This document shows positions 9,527-18,901 of a DNA stretch of 64,000 bases, piece after piece. The stretch lies in assembly GCF_003325355.1 (NCBI RefSeq), contig NZ_CP030850.1, forward strand, positions 4,071,001-4,135,000, read 5' to 3'. The translations under genes were made by a program, and so were the position numbers. Origin of the DNA: Runella rosea. Lineage in GTDB: Bacteria; Bacteroidota; Bacteroidia; Cytophagales; Spirosomataceae. How positions within the stretch are numbered: position 1 is the first letter of the stretch; every line of letters begins with the position of its first letter. A model generated the notes under the pieces. It made no database searches, had not been told where the DNA came from, and saw nothing but the letters and a program-made list of their open reading frames with translations.

Positions 9527-9946
9527 ATGACCAAGTATTCAGACATCGACGATTTTTTTGCCAATCAAACCCCCGAAATCCGACAAGTACTCCAGTACAT
9601 TCGGCAGTTACTGCTCGTCGCACACCCCAAAATGCGCGAAAAGTTTATGTACAGCAATACCATTTTTTTTATTTGCCTAGACTATGTCTGTTATTTTGGA
9701 AAAATCCACAAAACGAAAGGCGTGGAAATTGGCTTTGTAAAAGGTTTTTTGTTGTCAAACGAGCAGGGATTGCTGGAAGATAAAGGCCGCAAGCTCATAC
9801 GGGGAGTTACGGTGCGTAACCTTCAGGAATTCAAGGCCATAGAAGATGCCTTTCTGGAAATTGTGCAGGAAGCCATTCTAATTAATGAAACACAGCCCGA
9901 GAAAACCTTCGCCAAAATTATTTTTGGAACGCGCAAAAAAAAGTAG
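9527..9946 (+). CDS. DUF1801 (YdhG/YjbR-like) small cytosolic protein
   Basis: A 139-aa protein with the DUF1801 pattern: an N-terminal helix (IDDFFANQTPEIRQVLQYIR), a central KFMYSNTIFFIC strand region and a VEIGFVKGFLL segment. Family members are small soluble proteins without an established reaction. The start is 5 bp after the ATPase stop, so it is probably co-transcribed. ATG 9527 is chosen; an in-frame TTG at 9488 would overlap the ATPase. The C-terminal KKK is encoded by an A-run that doubles as the U-tract of the opposing gene's terminator. Confidence 0.75.
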   Translation: MTKYSDIDDFFANQTPEIRQVLQYIRQLLLVAHPKMREKFMYSNTIFFICLDYVCYFGKIHKTKGVEIGFVKGFLLSNEQGLLEDKGRKLIRGVTVRNLQEFKAIEDAFLEIVQEAILINETQPEKTFAKIIFGTRKKK

Positions 9947-9970
9947 CGACGCATGATGGTGCGTCGCTAC
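9936..9970 (-). terminator. Intrinsic terminator between convergent genes
   Basis: A perfect 11-bp stem (9943-9953 with 9960-9970; GTAGCGACGCA arm) and a 6-base loop. On the minus strand it is followed by an eight-base T-run (9935-9942 region), so it mainly ends the PorE-like gene. The T-run is the complement of the last codons of the DUF1801 gene. It may also slow plus-strand transcripts. Confidence 0.8.
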
Positions 9971-9996
9971 ACAATAAGTTCTCCTAATTGAATTGA

Positions 9997-12024
9997 TTAA
10001 TAACTCAAAATCGTAAACTCGGTACGACGGTTTTTCTGGTGCTCCTCTTCGGTCTTCGCATCTTTGATTACCAACTGAGTTTCTCCGTATCCTTTAGCCA
10101 CCATTCGTTCACGTGCTATACCTTTGGAAGCAATGTAATCCACCGCCGACTGTGCCCTATTTTGAGAAAGCTTCTTATTATACGCATCCGTATCGCGTGC
10201 ATCTGTGTGGGAGCTTAGCTCAATGTTTACGGTTGGATTATCATTCAGGATTTGTACCAACTTATCCAGTTCAACCGCCGCATCGGGCCTGATGTTGAAC
10301 TTGTTAAGGTCATAGTAGATATTTTCCAACACAAACGTTTTATTCAACGACAGACGATCCAATTTCAGCGCTACATAAAAGGTAGTGTCCATAGTTAGCT
10401 TCTTACGGAAAATCTGCGGAATTGCCTTGCCAGCCATCGTAAATGGCTCGCGTTTAGTGATATATCCCCGCTTTTCAACCAACAACGAATAATCTTTTCC
10501 TTCTTCCAGCGGAAACGTACCAAACACACCACCACCTGTTGAAACGCCTTGGCCTACCAAGCTATCTGCGCTGATTTCAAATATTTTTACAATGACCGAA
10601 TCGAGCAAAGCGGCTGGTGTTTCGTTGGAAGCAACCGTTCCTGCCAAGTAGTAATTGACGATTTTAGGCGGCTCGGGCTTGCCAACCGTTCGGCGACGAG
10701 GGTCGTCCAGTGGTAATTTTTCAAGCTCGGCAATTTGATTAGAATCCAACCCTACGCTTTCATCTTCAAAGGTATAAATATCGTCATCTCCCTTTCCTCC
10801 TTCGCGGTTGGAAGAGAAGAAACCGTATTTCATTTCTTCATCGGCATACACTAATCCAAAATCGTCAAAGCGGGAATTGATGGGGGCACCGAGGTTTTCA
10901 ATGGTAATTACCCCTTGAGAACGCGTTGCCACAAATAAATCCAGTTTGCCTAAGCCCGGGTGACCGTCAGACGCGAAATACAGTTTCGCATCAGGGCCTA
11001 CGTACGGAAACATCTCATCGCCAGGCGTGTTAATATCTTTACCCATATTTACCGGCTTACTGAAACGCCCAGAGGCATCCATATTGGCTCGATAAATATC
11101 GATTCCTCCTACGCCACCGGGACGATTGGAGCAGAAATACAAAGTCCGTCCATCGCGCGAAAAGGCAGGGCTTCCGTCCCAAGCGGCTGAATCACTGACT
11201 GGAATCAGGCGCGGCTCGGTCCATTTATTACTCGCAAAGCGGCTCAGATACAAATCTACATCAGCGGCTCCTTTCTTTTTACCCGTATTTCCGCGAGCAA
11301 ATACAACGGTTTTCCCGTCCTTGGTAAACGTAACGTTGGCTTCATTGACTCCCTCCAAAAACAAGGCTGGACTGAACACCTCTGGCTCGCCGCCTGTTTC
11401 GTCATAGTTTTCGGCCAATTTTACTTTATAAATTCCCGTCATCGGCATCCCGTTGTTTTTGTACAAGGTCGCTTTGCGGGTAGCGGCAAAAATCAGGTCT
11501 TCATCTTTCACAAAAGGCGAAAATTCTGCGCCAGAAGTATTAAGTTTATCCAAGTTTTTGACCAGATAAAAGGTCTTTTTCTGTTGAATGATCTCAATTG
11601 CTTTGAGGGTATACAACTCTCGGTTTGCTTTTTCGGTCGCTACTTTATTGGTAGGATTGCTCGCAATGTATTTTTCGAGTTGAGCGGCGGCTTCGGCGTA
11701 CTTGCCTGCGGCTTTGAGCGCAAAGGCATAATTAAAGGGGGCTTCTGGATTGGTTATCCCGTTTTCTAAGGCTTTTTGATAATACGGAACCGCCAACTCA
11801 AAACGATTCGACATGCGAAACGATTCGGCAATGAGATAATTGGCACGACCAAGTTCGTAACCAGCGGTAACTGCCGTCTGTAAATCCTTAATTGCCAGGC
11901 TGTATTCACCGTTGTCAAACTTGCGAACTCCCTGTTTAAAAATAGATTGTGTAGAATTACACGCGGTCAAAATGGCCATTAAACCCACAAAGGCCAAGCC
12001 GGATATGAATGTATGCTTTTGCAT
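9997..12024 (-). CDS. PorE-like lipoprotein: TPR, WD40-like propeller, CRD fold and OmpA C-terminal domain
   Basis: Exported 675-aa lipoprotein (lipobox LTAC, Cys about 22). Domains in order: TPR-like helices at about 30-160 (SLAIKDLQTAVTAGYELGRA), PD40/WD40-like propeller strands at about 165-420 with repeats such as GSPAFSRDGRTLYFCSNRPG, a carboxypeptidase-regulatory-like segment at about 455-545, and an OmpA peptidoglycan-binding domain at about 560-675 (YYDLNKFNIRPDAAVELDKL; NRAQSAVDYIASKGI). This is the architecture described for PorE of the type IX secretion system, which anchors the complex to peptidoglycan. Similar OmpA/TPR lipoproteins are multicopy in Bacteroidota, so the T9SS role is inference. 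It stands alone as a single transcription unit. Confidence 0.8.
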   Translation of the reverse strand: MQKHTFISGLAFVGLMAILTACNSTQSIFKQGVRKFDNGEYSLAIKDLQTAVTAGYELGRANYLIAESFRMSNRFELAVPYYQKALENGITNPEAPFNYAFALKAAGKYAEAAAQLEKYIASNPTNKVATEKANRELYTLKAIEIIQQKKTFYLVKNLDKLNTSGAEFSPFVKDEDLIFAATRKATLYKNNGMPMTGIYKVKLAENYDETGGEPEVFSPALFLEGVNEANVTFTKDGKTVVFARGNTGKKKGAADVDLYLSRFASNKWTEPRLIPVSDSAAWDGSPAFSRDGRTLYFCSNRPGGVGGIDIYRANMDASGRFSKPVNMGKDINTPGDEMFPYVGPDAKLYFASDGHPGLGKLDLFVATRSQGVITIENLGAPINSRFDDFGLVYADEEMKYGFFSSNREGGKGDDDIYTFEDESVGLDSNQIAELEKLPLDDPRRRTVGKPEPPKIVNYYLAGTVASNETPAALLDSVIVKIFEISADSLVGQGVSTGGGVFGTFPLEEGKDYSLLVEKRGYITKREPFTMAGKAIPQIFRKKLTMDTTFYVALKLDRLSLNKTFVLENIYYDLNKFNIRPDAAVELDKLVQILNDNPTVNIELSSHTDARDTDAYNKKLSQNRAQSAVDYIASKGIARERMVAKGYGETQLVIKDAKTEEEHQKNRRTEFTILSY

Positions 12025-12113
12025 AATAAGTCGGGTGCGATGCGTAAGCGGCTAAGTTAGCAAAATGATTAATTTCTGCTAAACTTTAACGCGAAATAGT
12101 GCTCAAATGTTGC

Positions 12114-12154
12114 ATAAAAAAACCTGACGGAGTCGAAATTCCATCAGGTTTTTA
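12114..12154 (-). terminator. Intrinsic terminator of the phosphate permease gene
   Basis: Inverted repeat AACCTGACGGA (12121-12131) / TCCATCAGGTT (12140-12150) with one G-U pair and an 8-base loop, flanked by A7 on the left, which is the T-run for the minus strand, and T4 on the right. Confidence 0.75.
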
Positions 12155-12181
12155 AAAGATATTTCCGTCAATATTTTTGAG

Positions 12182-13600
12182 TTATAAAATCCAGCGGAAA
12201 AATACGTAGAGTGTAAACGACAGAAAAATAGAAACTGGCAATGTCAAAACCCACGCAAGCAAAATATTCCGAACGGTTTTGGCTTGTAGGTTTTTGATTC
12301 CTTTGCTGGCCACCATCGTGCCCGCAATCCCCGACGAGAGCATGTGGGTAGTGCTCACGGGAAGTCCCAACCCAGAAGCCAAGCCTATGGTACTGGCAGC
12401 TACCAGCTCTGCCGATGCTCCCTGCGCATAGGTAAGATGCGACTTACCTATTTTTTCGCCCACGGTCACAACAATACGTTTCCAACCCACCATCGTACCC
12501 AAACCCAACGAAAGTGAAATCATCAGAACGACCCAAAAAGGTGCATAATCAGTATATCGCCGCAGGCCTTTTTTATCATCCGTATTTTCTTTGATGGACG
12601 CTTTATCCTGCTCACTAAGGTTAGCCGAAGCACTTTCTGTCAGTTTTTTCAAATTACTGTTAATCACCAATATGTCGCGGCGCGCATTCAGGCGCTCATC
12701 CTGCCGTATTTTCCCTTCTGTGGTGTGTGCCACTAAGGTATTAAGGTCATTGCTGCTACTTCTGATTTTTGAGAGTTGTTTTTTTTCTTCGATTCCCAGT
12801 AATGTAGTATCAATTTTCGCCAGCGTTTGTTCGATAGTCACCAAGTTTTGCTTCAGTGACTTAGGATCTACTTCATTGTTAAGCGCAAAATACGTGGGTA
12901 CAATACCAATCAAAATTAGCATGACCAACCCCACCCCTTTCTGACCGTCGTTGTTACCATGGAAAAAACTTACCCCTGTACATGTTACAATCAGCACAAT
13001 CCGAATCCACAACGGCGGCTTTTGGTTCTTTTTTGGTTCACTAAATACTTGTTCACGGGCTTCTTTGCTCAGGGCACGCCGCAATACAAACATGAGAATA
13101 ACGGCCAAACTAAACCCAACCAGCGGCGATAACAATAGAGACCCAAAAATTTCGGTGGCTTTGCCCCAGTTTACTCCTGCCCCGTCGGTGGCTTCGGGCA
13201 TCACCGAAAACGCCAAACCTACCCCCAAAATAGAGCCAATCAACGTGTGAGAACTAGAAGAAGGCAATCCGAAATACCAAGTCCCAAAATTCCAGATGAT
13301 GGCGCTCAATAACAACGCAAGCACCATAGCGATACTGTGATATACATTTTGGTCAATGAGCAACTCAACGGGCAAAAGGTTCACAATTCCCATTGCCACG
13401 GCAATCCCTCCCAAGATAACCCCCAAAAAATTACAGAAACCCGACCAGATAACGGCGGTGGTGGGTTTGAGGGAATTGGTGTAAATAACGGTGGCGACGG
13501 CGTTGGCGGTATCGTGAAAACCATTAACAAATTCAAAAGCGCAGGCGCATAAAATGCAAATACAGAGAAGAATAAAAATGTCTGTTTCTAAGCCAAACAT
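12182..13600 (-). CDS. Inorganic phosphate transporter, PiT family
   Basis: Inner-membrane low-affinity phosphate permease, 472 aa. The two inverted family signatures are clear: GFHDTANAVATVIYTNSLKP near residues 27-46, and GLGLPVSTTHMLSSGIAGTM near residues 405-424. A SSSHTLIGSILGVGLAF segment follows the first half. A long, polar, helical central region (about residues 240-345, rich in K, E, S, L) separates the halves, longer than in E. coli PitA and typical of the Bacteroidota version. There is no adjacent phoU-like gene, and no phosphate-box-like element was recognised upstream. Phosphate specificity is from family. Confidence 0.92.
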   Translation of the reverse strand: MFGLETDIFILLCICILCACAFEFVNGFHDTANAVATVIYTNSLKPTTAVIWSGFCNFLGVILGGIAVAMGIVNLLPVELLIDQNVYHSIAMVLALLLSAIIWNFGTWYFGLPSSSSHTLIGSILGVGLAFSVMPEATDGAGVNWGKATEIFGSLLLSPLVGFSLAVILMFVLRRALSKEAREQVFSEPKKNQKPPLWIRIVLIVTCTGVSFFHGNNDGQKGVGLVMLILIGIVPTYFALNNEVDPKSLKQNLVTIEQTLAKIDTTLLGIEEKKQLSKIRSSSNDLNTLVAHTTEGKIRQDERLNARRDILVINSNLKKLTESASANLSEQDKASIKENTDDKKGLRRYTDYAPFWVVLMISLSLGLGTMVGWKRIVVTVGEKIGKSHLTYAQGASAELVAASTIGLASGLGLPVSTTHMLSSGIAGTMVASKGIKNLQAKTVRNILLAWVLTLPVSIFLSFTLYVFFRWIL

Positions 13601-13786
13601 GGGGAGTTCGTAGTTTATCGTTTATAGTTCACTTTTGCCTTCTTTTTGATACCTTAAAGGCCTACACCTATGTAAACTATCTACTTATGTATTTATTAAG
13701 CTAGGTTTTGAAGGCAAAGGTAAAGTAAACTTTTGAGGCGTATGTTAAGAAATTGTTAACACCATCTTTCAAAAACAAAGGTTATC

Positions 13787-16240
13787 TTAGTTGAAAGGCG
13801 ATGACTCTGGTCGGTCGGCCCGTCTTAACTTCTTGCGCCAATCCAATTGATATTTCAATTTGATTTCCCCTTTTTCGTCCAAAGCCCTAATGACTAAATT
13901 ATTTCCATTTAAGTTATGCATTATGGTATCATCGTTGCTCCGTTTCAGGTTGCTTAGCGGTACCTGCACCAACAAATCTGTTTTATCTCTAAAACTGTAG
14001 GTGCCTCCCACAAAAAAGGTAAGTACGCTGGATTCCACTTTCATTTGCTCCATGTTTAGCTCTTGCCCCTGAAGAATAAACTGGTTTTTAATGTTCTCAA
14101 AACGCACATTCTCAAAATCTCTTTTTCTGAAAAAGATTCGTTGAATCCGTTGAATCGGCTCAAAATGATTCAATTCACCATTGGAAAGCTCAAATGAAAG
14201 GCGCCCTTTCATGCTCGCGGGCACAAACTTAAATGAAGTCGTCAGTTGACTGCTATAAGTGAAATCAGTGCTGATTTTGCCACTGAGATTACGGTCCGAA
14301 ATAGTGGTCTGGCCAAAATTTTCAAACGCATAAAAAACCTTTTGGACGTCGGCATGATTTACATTTCCCCGCGCATAAAGACGGTGCACTGGACGGTCAA
14401 AATCCTCAATTCCTCCAGTGACTTGAAAATCACCTCCAAAGGCATGCATTTTTACGTTTTCGCATTTTACTGATTTCTCACTGAAATAGATGTGCCCCTT
14501 TACATTTGTAGCTTCAAATTTACGATAATGCACTTTTTTAGCCATCACCACCGCCTTCAATTCAAGCTGTGACGCGATTTTGGCAATTAATTTGGTAAAA
14601 AGTTTATTGTTTTTTCTGGAAATCGTTTTGTTATAGTCCCTAATCCAATCCAAGCCCAAATCTGGCGTAAACAGAGCTATGTATCCATTGACTTTATCGG
14701 ACGAATTGAACGCATAAGGCAACAGCCCCGTCACTTTGCCACTTATTCGAATTTTGTTACGTCGGTGGTTAAAATGCAGGTAGGACAAATCGACCATTTT
14801 TTCATTGAATCGGATAGAACTGTACATACGTGTAAAATTCATTCGCTGGGGGAAATACGTAAAAGCCGCATTTTCAAGTTTGGCATTCCCGTCCAACTTC
14901 CCGTTCAATTCATTGGTTTTTTCGTTAAAAATAGGGTTCATTTTGCCCGTATAACAATAGCTAATAAGCGCTTTTCCTGAGTTTAATCTAAAGTAAGTTT
15001 CGTCAAATAATGAATTTAATTGAGGCAAATCTGCTTTGAAGTTACCTTCCATGGATAGAAAGGGCGTCTCAAAATCAGTGACCGTAAAAAATGTATTCAG
15101 CGGGATATTCCCATACAACTGGCCCGTTACATGCTTGGCAATCAGGCGGGAGTTTTGGTCACTTGCCGGCAGCGCAGGGTTGGCCTGATTGGTAAAATGC
15201 GCCGTTGCTACTACGTTTAGGATAGCGCCCATCGGGCTTTCATAATTAAATGTTTTGGTCTGGAAATCAATTGACACCATCGGGTTTTCCCGTTGAAACA
15301 AGGGTGCATCCAACCGAACGGTAGCAGTTACGACGGGCAAAATATTAAACCGACTGATTGTATCGGCTAGCCGTTTAGGGATAATCGCCAGGGCCCGTGT
15401 CGCGTGAATCGTATCGGTCTTAATTTCAAGGTGAGCGTGGCCCTGAGGCGCAAAATCAAAGCTGCCTTTCAACTCAAACGTATCGTCATAGACTTTGACT
15501 TTGGAAGGAAAAATGCGCAAAAAGGACGTTTGAGAGCTGAACGTCATGTTCATATCCAATTCGGTGGGTTTATGGCTCAGAAACGCACCCCGTTTTTTAT
15601 TGAACGCCATTTCATCAAAATAGACTTTCCCTTTCAACTCCAGTTCCCAAAGCGTATCCCTCCGGTTGACGTAATTGGTCAAATCTTCTGCTTTTAAGGC
15701 AATGTGTTGGTCTTTGCGGATATTTTCCAAAGAGAATAACACGTTTTTGAAACACACATCCTTTAAATTTCCAATCACTTTATTGAGAGATGCAGGGTCT
15801 GTTTTTTTGGCAACAGACAAGCTATCTCGTGGACGAAAAACGCTGAGGTTACTGTATCCTTCTTTATCGACAAGAATATTGATTTTACCTTCTTTCAAAC
15901 AAACTGATTTAATCTGAAATTCTTTTTTAAACAGACTTTTCATATCTACTTGAATCGTAAATTGCTGAATAAAAAGAAGTTCTGTACGATGGCTGGTATA
16001 AGCCGTATCTTGTAAATGAACGTCAAAAAGTGAGAAAGAAAAGCCAATGCCGTTAGCAAAAGGAGTAAAACCAAAATCACGAGCCGTCAGCCGACCATTA
16101 ATATTTTGATTTGCCTCTTTTAGAATGTACTGAAAAGCATCATCACGGTATTGGTAGGCCCAAGTCAACAGACCTCCCACTAGAACCGCTAACGCGCCAA
16201 TTAGGGAAAGGATTATTTGAGTTGTTTTGGAAAAAGACAT
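13787..16240 (-). CDS. AsmA-like outer-membrane biogenesis family protein
   Basis: Large 817-aa protein with one N-terminal transmembrane helix (about 7-28, TTQIILSLIGALAVLVGGLL) and a long beta-rich periplasmic part. Its beginning (ILKEANQNINGRLTARDFGF) and its C-terminal region (GRLSFELSNGELNHFEPIQR, then FENIKNQFILQGQELNMEQM) resemble the AsmA/AsmA_2 C-terminal domain. Such proteins are repeating-beta-groove, bridge-like proteins linked to outer-membrane lipid or protein homeostasis; the substrate is unknown here. ATG 16240 is preferred over a start 60 bp upstream because it places the membrane helix directly after a short basic N-terminus. It is followed by 186 bases without a gene before the phosphate permease. 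Confidence 0.75.
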   Translation of the reverse strand: MSFSKTTQIILSLIGALAVLVGGLLTWAYQYRDDAFQYILKEANQNINGRLTARDFGFTPFANGIGFSFSLFDVHLQDTAYTSHRTELLFIQQFTIQVDMKSLFKKEFQIKSVCLKEGKINILVDKEGYSNLSVFRPRDSLSVAKKTDPASLNKVIGNLKDVCFKNVLFSLENIRKDQHIALKAEDLTNYVNRRDTLWELELKGKVYFDEMAFNKKRGAFLSHKPTELDMNMTFSSQTSFLRIFPSKVKVYDDTFELKGSFDFAPQGHAHLEIKTDTIHATRALAIIPKRLADTISRFNILPVVTATVRLDAPLFQRENPMVSIDFQTKTFNYESPMGAILNVVATAHFTNQANPALPASDQNSRLIAKHVTGQLYGNIPLNTFFTVTDFETPFLSMEGNFKADLPQLNSLFDETYFRLNSGKALISYCYTGKMNPIFNEKTNELNGKLDGNAKLENAAFTYFPQRMNFTRMYSSIRFNEKMVDLSYLHFNHRRNKIRISGKVTGLLPYAFNSSDKVNGYIALFTPDLGLDWIRDYNKTISRKNNKLFTKLIAKIASQLELKAVVMAKKVHYRKFEATNVKGHIYFSEKSVKCENVKMHAFGGDFQVTGGIEDFDRPVHRLYARGNVNHADVQKVFYAFENFGQTTISDRNLSGKISTDFTYSSQLTTSFKFVPASMKGRLSFELSNGELNHFEPIQRIQRIFFRKRDFENVRFENIKNQFILQGQELNMEQMKVESSVLTFFVGGTYSFRDKTDLLVQVPLSNLKRSNDDTIMHNLNGNNLVIRALDEKGEIKLKYQLDWRKKLRRADRPESSPFN

Positions 16241-16344
16241 ACTTGAAATCGAAAAATAGCAAACTATTAAACGAAAATTAAAAATATTGAGACAGAGCAC
16301 TTTACAAACTAAAAATGGTCACTTTGTGCCAAATTCATTTTTAC

Positions 16345-16378
16345 ATAAAAGTAATACTACAATATACATTACTTTTAT
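16345..16378. promoter_or_regulatory. Perfect 11-bp inverted repeat upstream of the aldo/keto reductase
   Basis: ATAAAAGTAAT (16345-16355) and ATTACTTTTAT (16368-16378) are exact inverted copies separated by 12 bases. They lie 25 bases before the reductase start in a divergent promoter region. It could be an operator for a dimeric regulator, or AT-rich coincidence. Confidence 0.4.
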
Positions 16379-16402
16379 TACATAAAATATCATACCAACA
16401 CG

Positions 16403-17374
16403 ATGCAATATAGAAGATTTGGAAGAACTGATTGGCAGGTAAGCGAAATCGGCTACGGAATGTGGGGACTGGCAGGGTGGACTGGCTCCGAAGAAAATGA
16501 GTACAATGAGGCGTTGAATCGCTCTGTCGAACTAGGCTGTAACTTCTTTGACACCGCTTGGGGATACGGTGCCGGGCAAAGCGAACGAACCCTCGGCGAA
16601 CTAGTAAAACGTCACCCAGATCAACGCCTGTACTTGGCTACCAAAATCCCACCCAAAAACTTTAAATGGCCATCCAAAGCGGAATATCCGCTGGAAGAAT
16701 GCTTTCCAGCCTCACATATTATTGAGTATACCGAAAAAAGCCTTCGGAATCTCGGCGTCGAAACCATTGATTTACAACAGTTTCACGTATGGGAAGACCA
16801 TTGGGCGCAGCACGAAGAATGGCAAAAAGCGATTGAGCAACTCACCCGCGACGGAAAAGTACTGCACTGGGGCATCAGCGTAAATCGCTGGGAACCCGAT
16901 AATGTACTGAACACGCTCAAAACAGGGCTTATTTCGTCGGTGCAAGTCATTTATAATATTTTTGACCAAGCGCCAGAAGACAATCTATTTCCGTTATGCC
17001 GCGAGTTGGACGTGGCCGTGATTGCCCGCGTGCCATTTGATGAAGGTACGCTCACTGGAACAATGACCAAAGAAACCACGTTCCCATCGAACGATTGGCG
17101 GGCCACGTATTTTGTACCCGAAAATCTCAATTCTAGCGTTGACCACGCCGAGGCGCTACGTCCGCTAATTCCATCTGGCATGACCATGCCAGAAATGGCG
17201 CTGCGGTTTATTTTAAGTAATCCCGACGTGGCAACCACCATTCCAGGAATGCGCAAACTCCGTAACGTAGAAGCCAATATGGCCTCTTCTGACGGGACGG
17301 AATTAGAGGCAAAATTGTTGGAAAACCTCAAAAGCCACCGCTGGGATCGCGTACCGACTAGCTGGAGTCAATAG
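16403..17374 (+). CDS. Aldo/keto reductase
   Basis: NAD(P)H-dependent carbonyl reductase with a TIM-barrel fold, 323 aa, the usual size. The catalytic tetrad can be placed: Asp50 and Tyr55 (FDTAWGYGAGQSE), Lys81 (LYLATKIPPKN) and His128 (DLQQFHVWEDHW). The C-terminal cofactor region (VATTIPGMRKLRNVEANM) is also typical. The substrate is not predictable; AKR members of this branch include general stress or sugar reductases. Transcribed alone, divergent from the AsmA-like gene, with a terminator directly downstream. Confidence 0.9.
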   Translation: MQYRRFGRTDWQVSEIGYGMWGLAGWTGSEENEYNEALNRSVELGCNFFDTAWGYGAGQSERTLGELVKRHPDQRLYLATKIPPKNFKWPSKAEYPLEECFPASHIIEYTEKSLRNLGVETIDLQQFHVWEDHWAQHEEWQKAIEQLTRDGKVLHWGISVNRWEPDNVLNTLKTGLISSVQVIYNIFDQAPEDNLFPLCRELDVAVIARVPFDEGTLTGTMTKETTFPSNDWRATYFVPENLNSSVDHAEALRPLIPSGMTMPEMALRFILSNPDVATTIPGMRKLRNVEANMASSDGTELEAKLLENLKSHRWDRVPTSWSQ

Positions 17375-17388
17375 AAGCATAACCATAA

Positions 17389-17430
17389 AAAATGCCGAAG
17401 GAGTTATTTATGCCTTCGGCATTTTATTTT
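17389..17430. terminator. Bidirectional terminator
   Basis: A 13-bp stem (17389-17401 with 17413-17425; AAAATGCCGAAGG arm) and 11-base loop, with T-rich flank on both strands, located between the convergent reductase and DUF2254 genes. Confidence 0.8.
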
Positions 17431-18812
17431 CAAAACCGCGCTTCTTCCCGACTCGAATCTAAGTCTTTCAGATAGCGCTTATATACCGCCACTTTCTTTT
17501 GAATCCTTTCTTCTTTGGCATTCAGCTCCTCGATTCGTTTAATGACGGCCTCATAAAATTCCGTCAAATGATCCCGAAGACTGTTTCGGTGTTCGCATCT
17601 GGCAAAGGAGCCCGCGTACCTTGTTGCTGAATCTGTGGTTATGGTATGAAGGTACTGTAGCTCCAAATCATCAACTTGATGGGCTATTACCAAAAGCCTA
17701 TCAGAGGTAGGCATAAAGGGCACCAAATTGGTAATGGTCTTGATAATGTGCCTTACAACGATGTAATCCTCTCTTCCCCAAAAATAAATTTGATCGAAGG
17801 CCAAATCCACGAGTTGTTCGAAATTAAATTCCCGAATAAAAATATTCTTTTCGGCCAACAGTTTTGCTTCTTTCGAGACCGTTTCGCTCAACGCCGCTTT
17901 TTCGATGATTGTTCCTAGATAATCAAGGCAGTTTAGGGCAGTAGTTGGGTCATTGACGGCTGGTGAGATGGCTTTAATGGCTATATCGACCAATTGCCTG
18001 ATTCCGAAGGGAATATCTTGTTTATAACTGCGAAATTTATCTACCACAAAACAAGCCGCCATTTCTTCTTCTAAGTCCTTAAAAAGGTTTTTTTTCTCAG
18101 AAGGGCACTTTATTTCGGCTAAAATTCCTCCCTGAATCACAAAACTGCCAATATGCGGACGCACCTCCATTTTGATATGACGGTCATCGGGAAAAATTTG
18201 GGCTAACTTTTGATACCGCAAAGAATCCAAGTACCCGCTGATGGGTGACCTAATCCGAATCACCGTTTCTGTTTCAGGCAGGGGCGGCAGTGCATCGTAC
18301 AATTCGTCGATTTCTCGAACGGTTCGAAGGGCAATGTTATGCGTAATACTGGATGCGTTGATGTTGCCAATAATATGGTGAATGAATAACGGGAACACCA
18401 TTATAATCAGGTAAAAGCTACCTACAATCCCGAATTTGGGATAAATCAAGGCCGCATCTGACCACCCAAAATATTGTAAACCCATCAAGTACGCTACACA
18501 CGCCAGAAATGACCACAGAAAAAAGCGGCTGAATTGATCATATTCAAAAAAAGACCGTATGATACGCGGTGAAAACTGAACCGAAGCCAATTGCAGTGCC
18601 ACAAATACAAACGAGAAAGTAGTCACTACAATTGTGGTTAAAATGCCAGCCAGAGCCGTCAAAAACCCATCTAAAAGCACTCCCACCTCCCCCGGTCGCC
18701 AAGCGTGGAGACCAAGCGTCAAAAAAGCAGTAATCAGGTAAGAAGTCAAAACCAACCACAGCCAATTTGACTTGATTCGTTCATGAAATTGATAAATGCG
18801 GCGAAAAAACAT
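17430..18812 (-). CDS. DUF2254 family membrane protein
   Basis: A 460-aa integral membrane protein with four predicted N-terminal helices (about residues 15-160) followed by a large soluble domain. The family signature DIAIKAISPAVNDPTTALNC and an upstream segment PISGYLDSLRYQKLAQIFPD are clearly present. Function of DUF2254 is not established. ATG 18812 is the first ATG; a TTG 60 bp upstream is an alternative start. The C-terminus is a charged coiled-coil-like stretch. It follows the DMT transporter on the same strand with a gap of about 90 bases. Confidence 0.85.
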   Translation of the reverse strand: MFFRRIYQFHERIKSNWLWLVLTSYLITAFLTLGLHAWRPGEVGVLLDGFLTALAGILTTIVVTTFSFVFVALQLASVQFSPRIIRSFFEYDQFSRFFLWSFLACVAYLMGLQYFGWSDAALIYPKFGIVGSFYLIIMVFPLFIHHIIGNINASSITHNIALRTVREIDELYDALPPLPETETVIRIRSPISGYLDSLRYQKLAQIFPDDRHIKMEVRPHIGSFVIQGGILAEIKCPSEKKNLFKDLEEEMAACFVVDKFRSYKQDIPFGIRQLVDIAIKAISPAVNDPTTALNCLDYLGTIIEKAALSETVSKEAKLLAEKNIFIREFNFEQLVDLAFDQIYFWGREDYIVVRHIIKTITNLVPFMPTSDRLLVIAHQVDDLELQYLHTITTDSATRYAGSFARCEHRNSLRDHLTEFYEAVIKRIEELNAKEERIQKKVAVYKRYLKDLDSSREEARF

Positions 18813-18901
18813 ACGATTAAGAAAAACAACAACTCCAAGGTTGAAGCGTACGACAAAATGAAATCGGGTCAAAATTAGGCGATTATCAGCATTTTCCTAA
18901 T

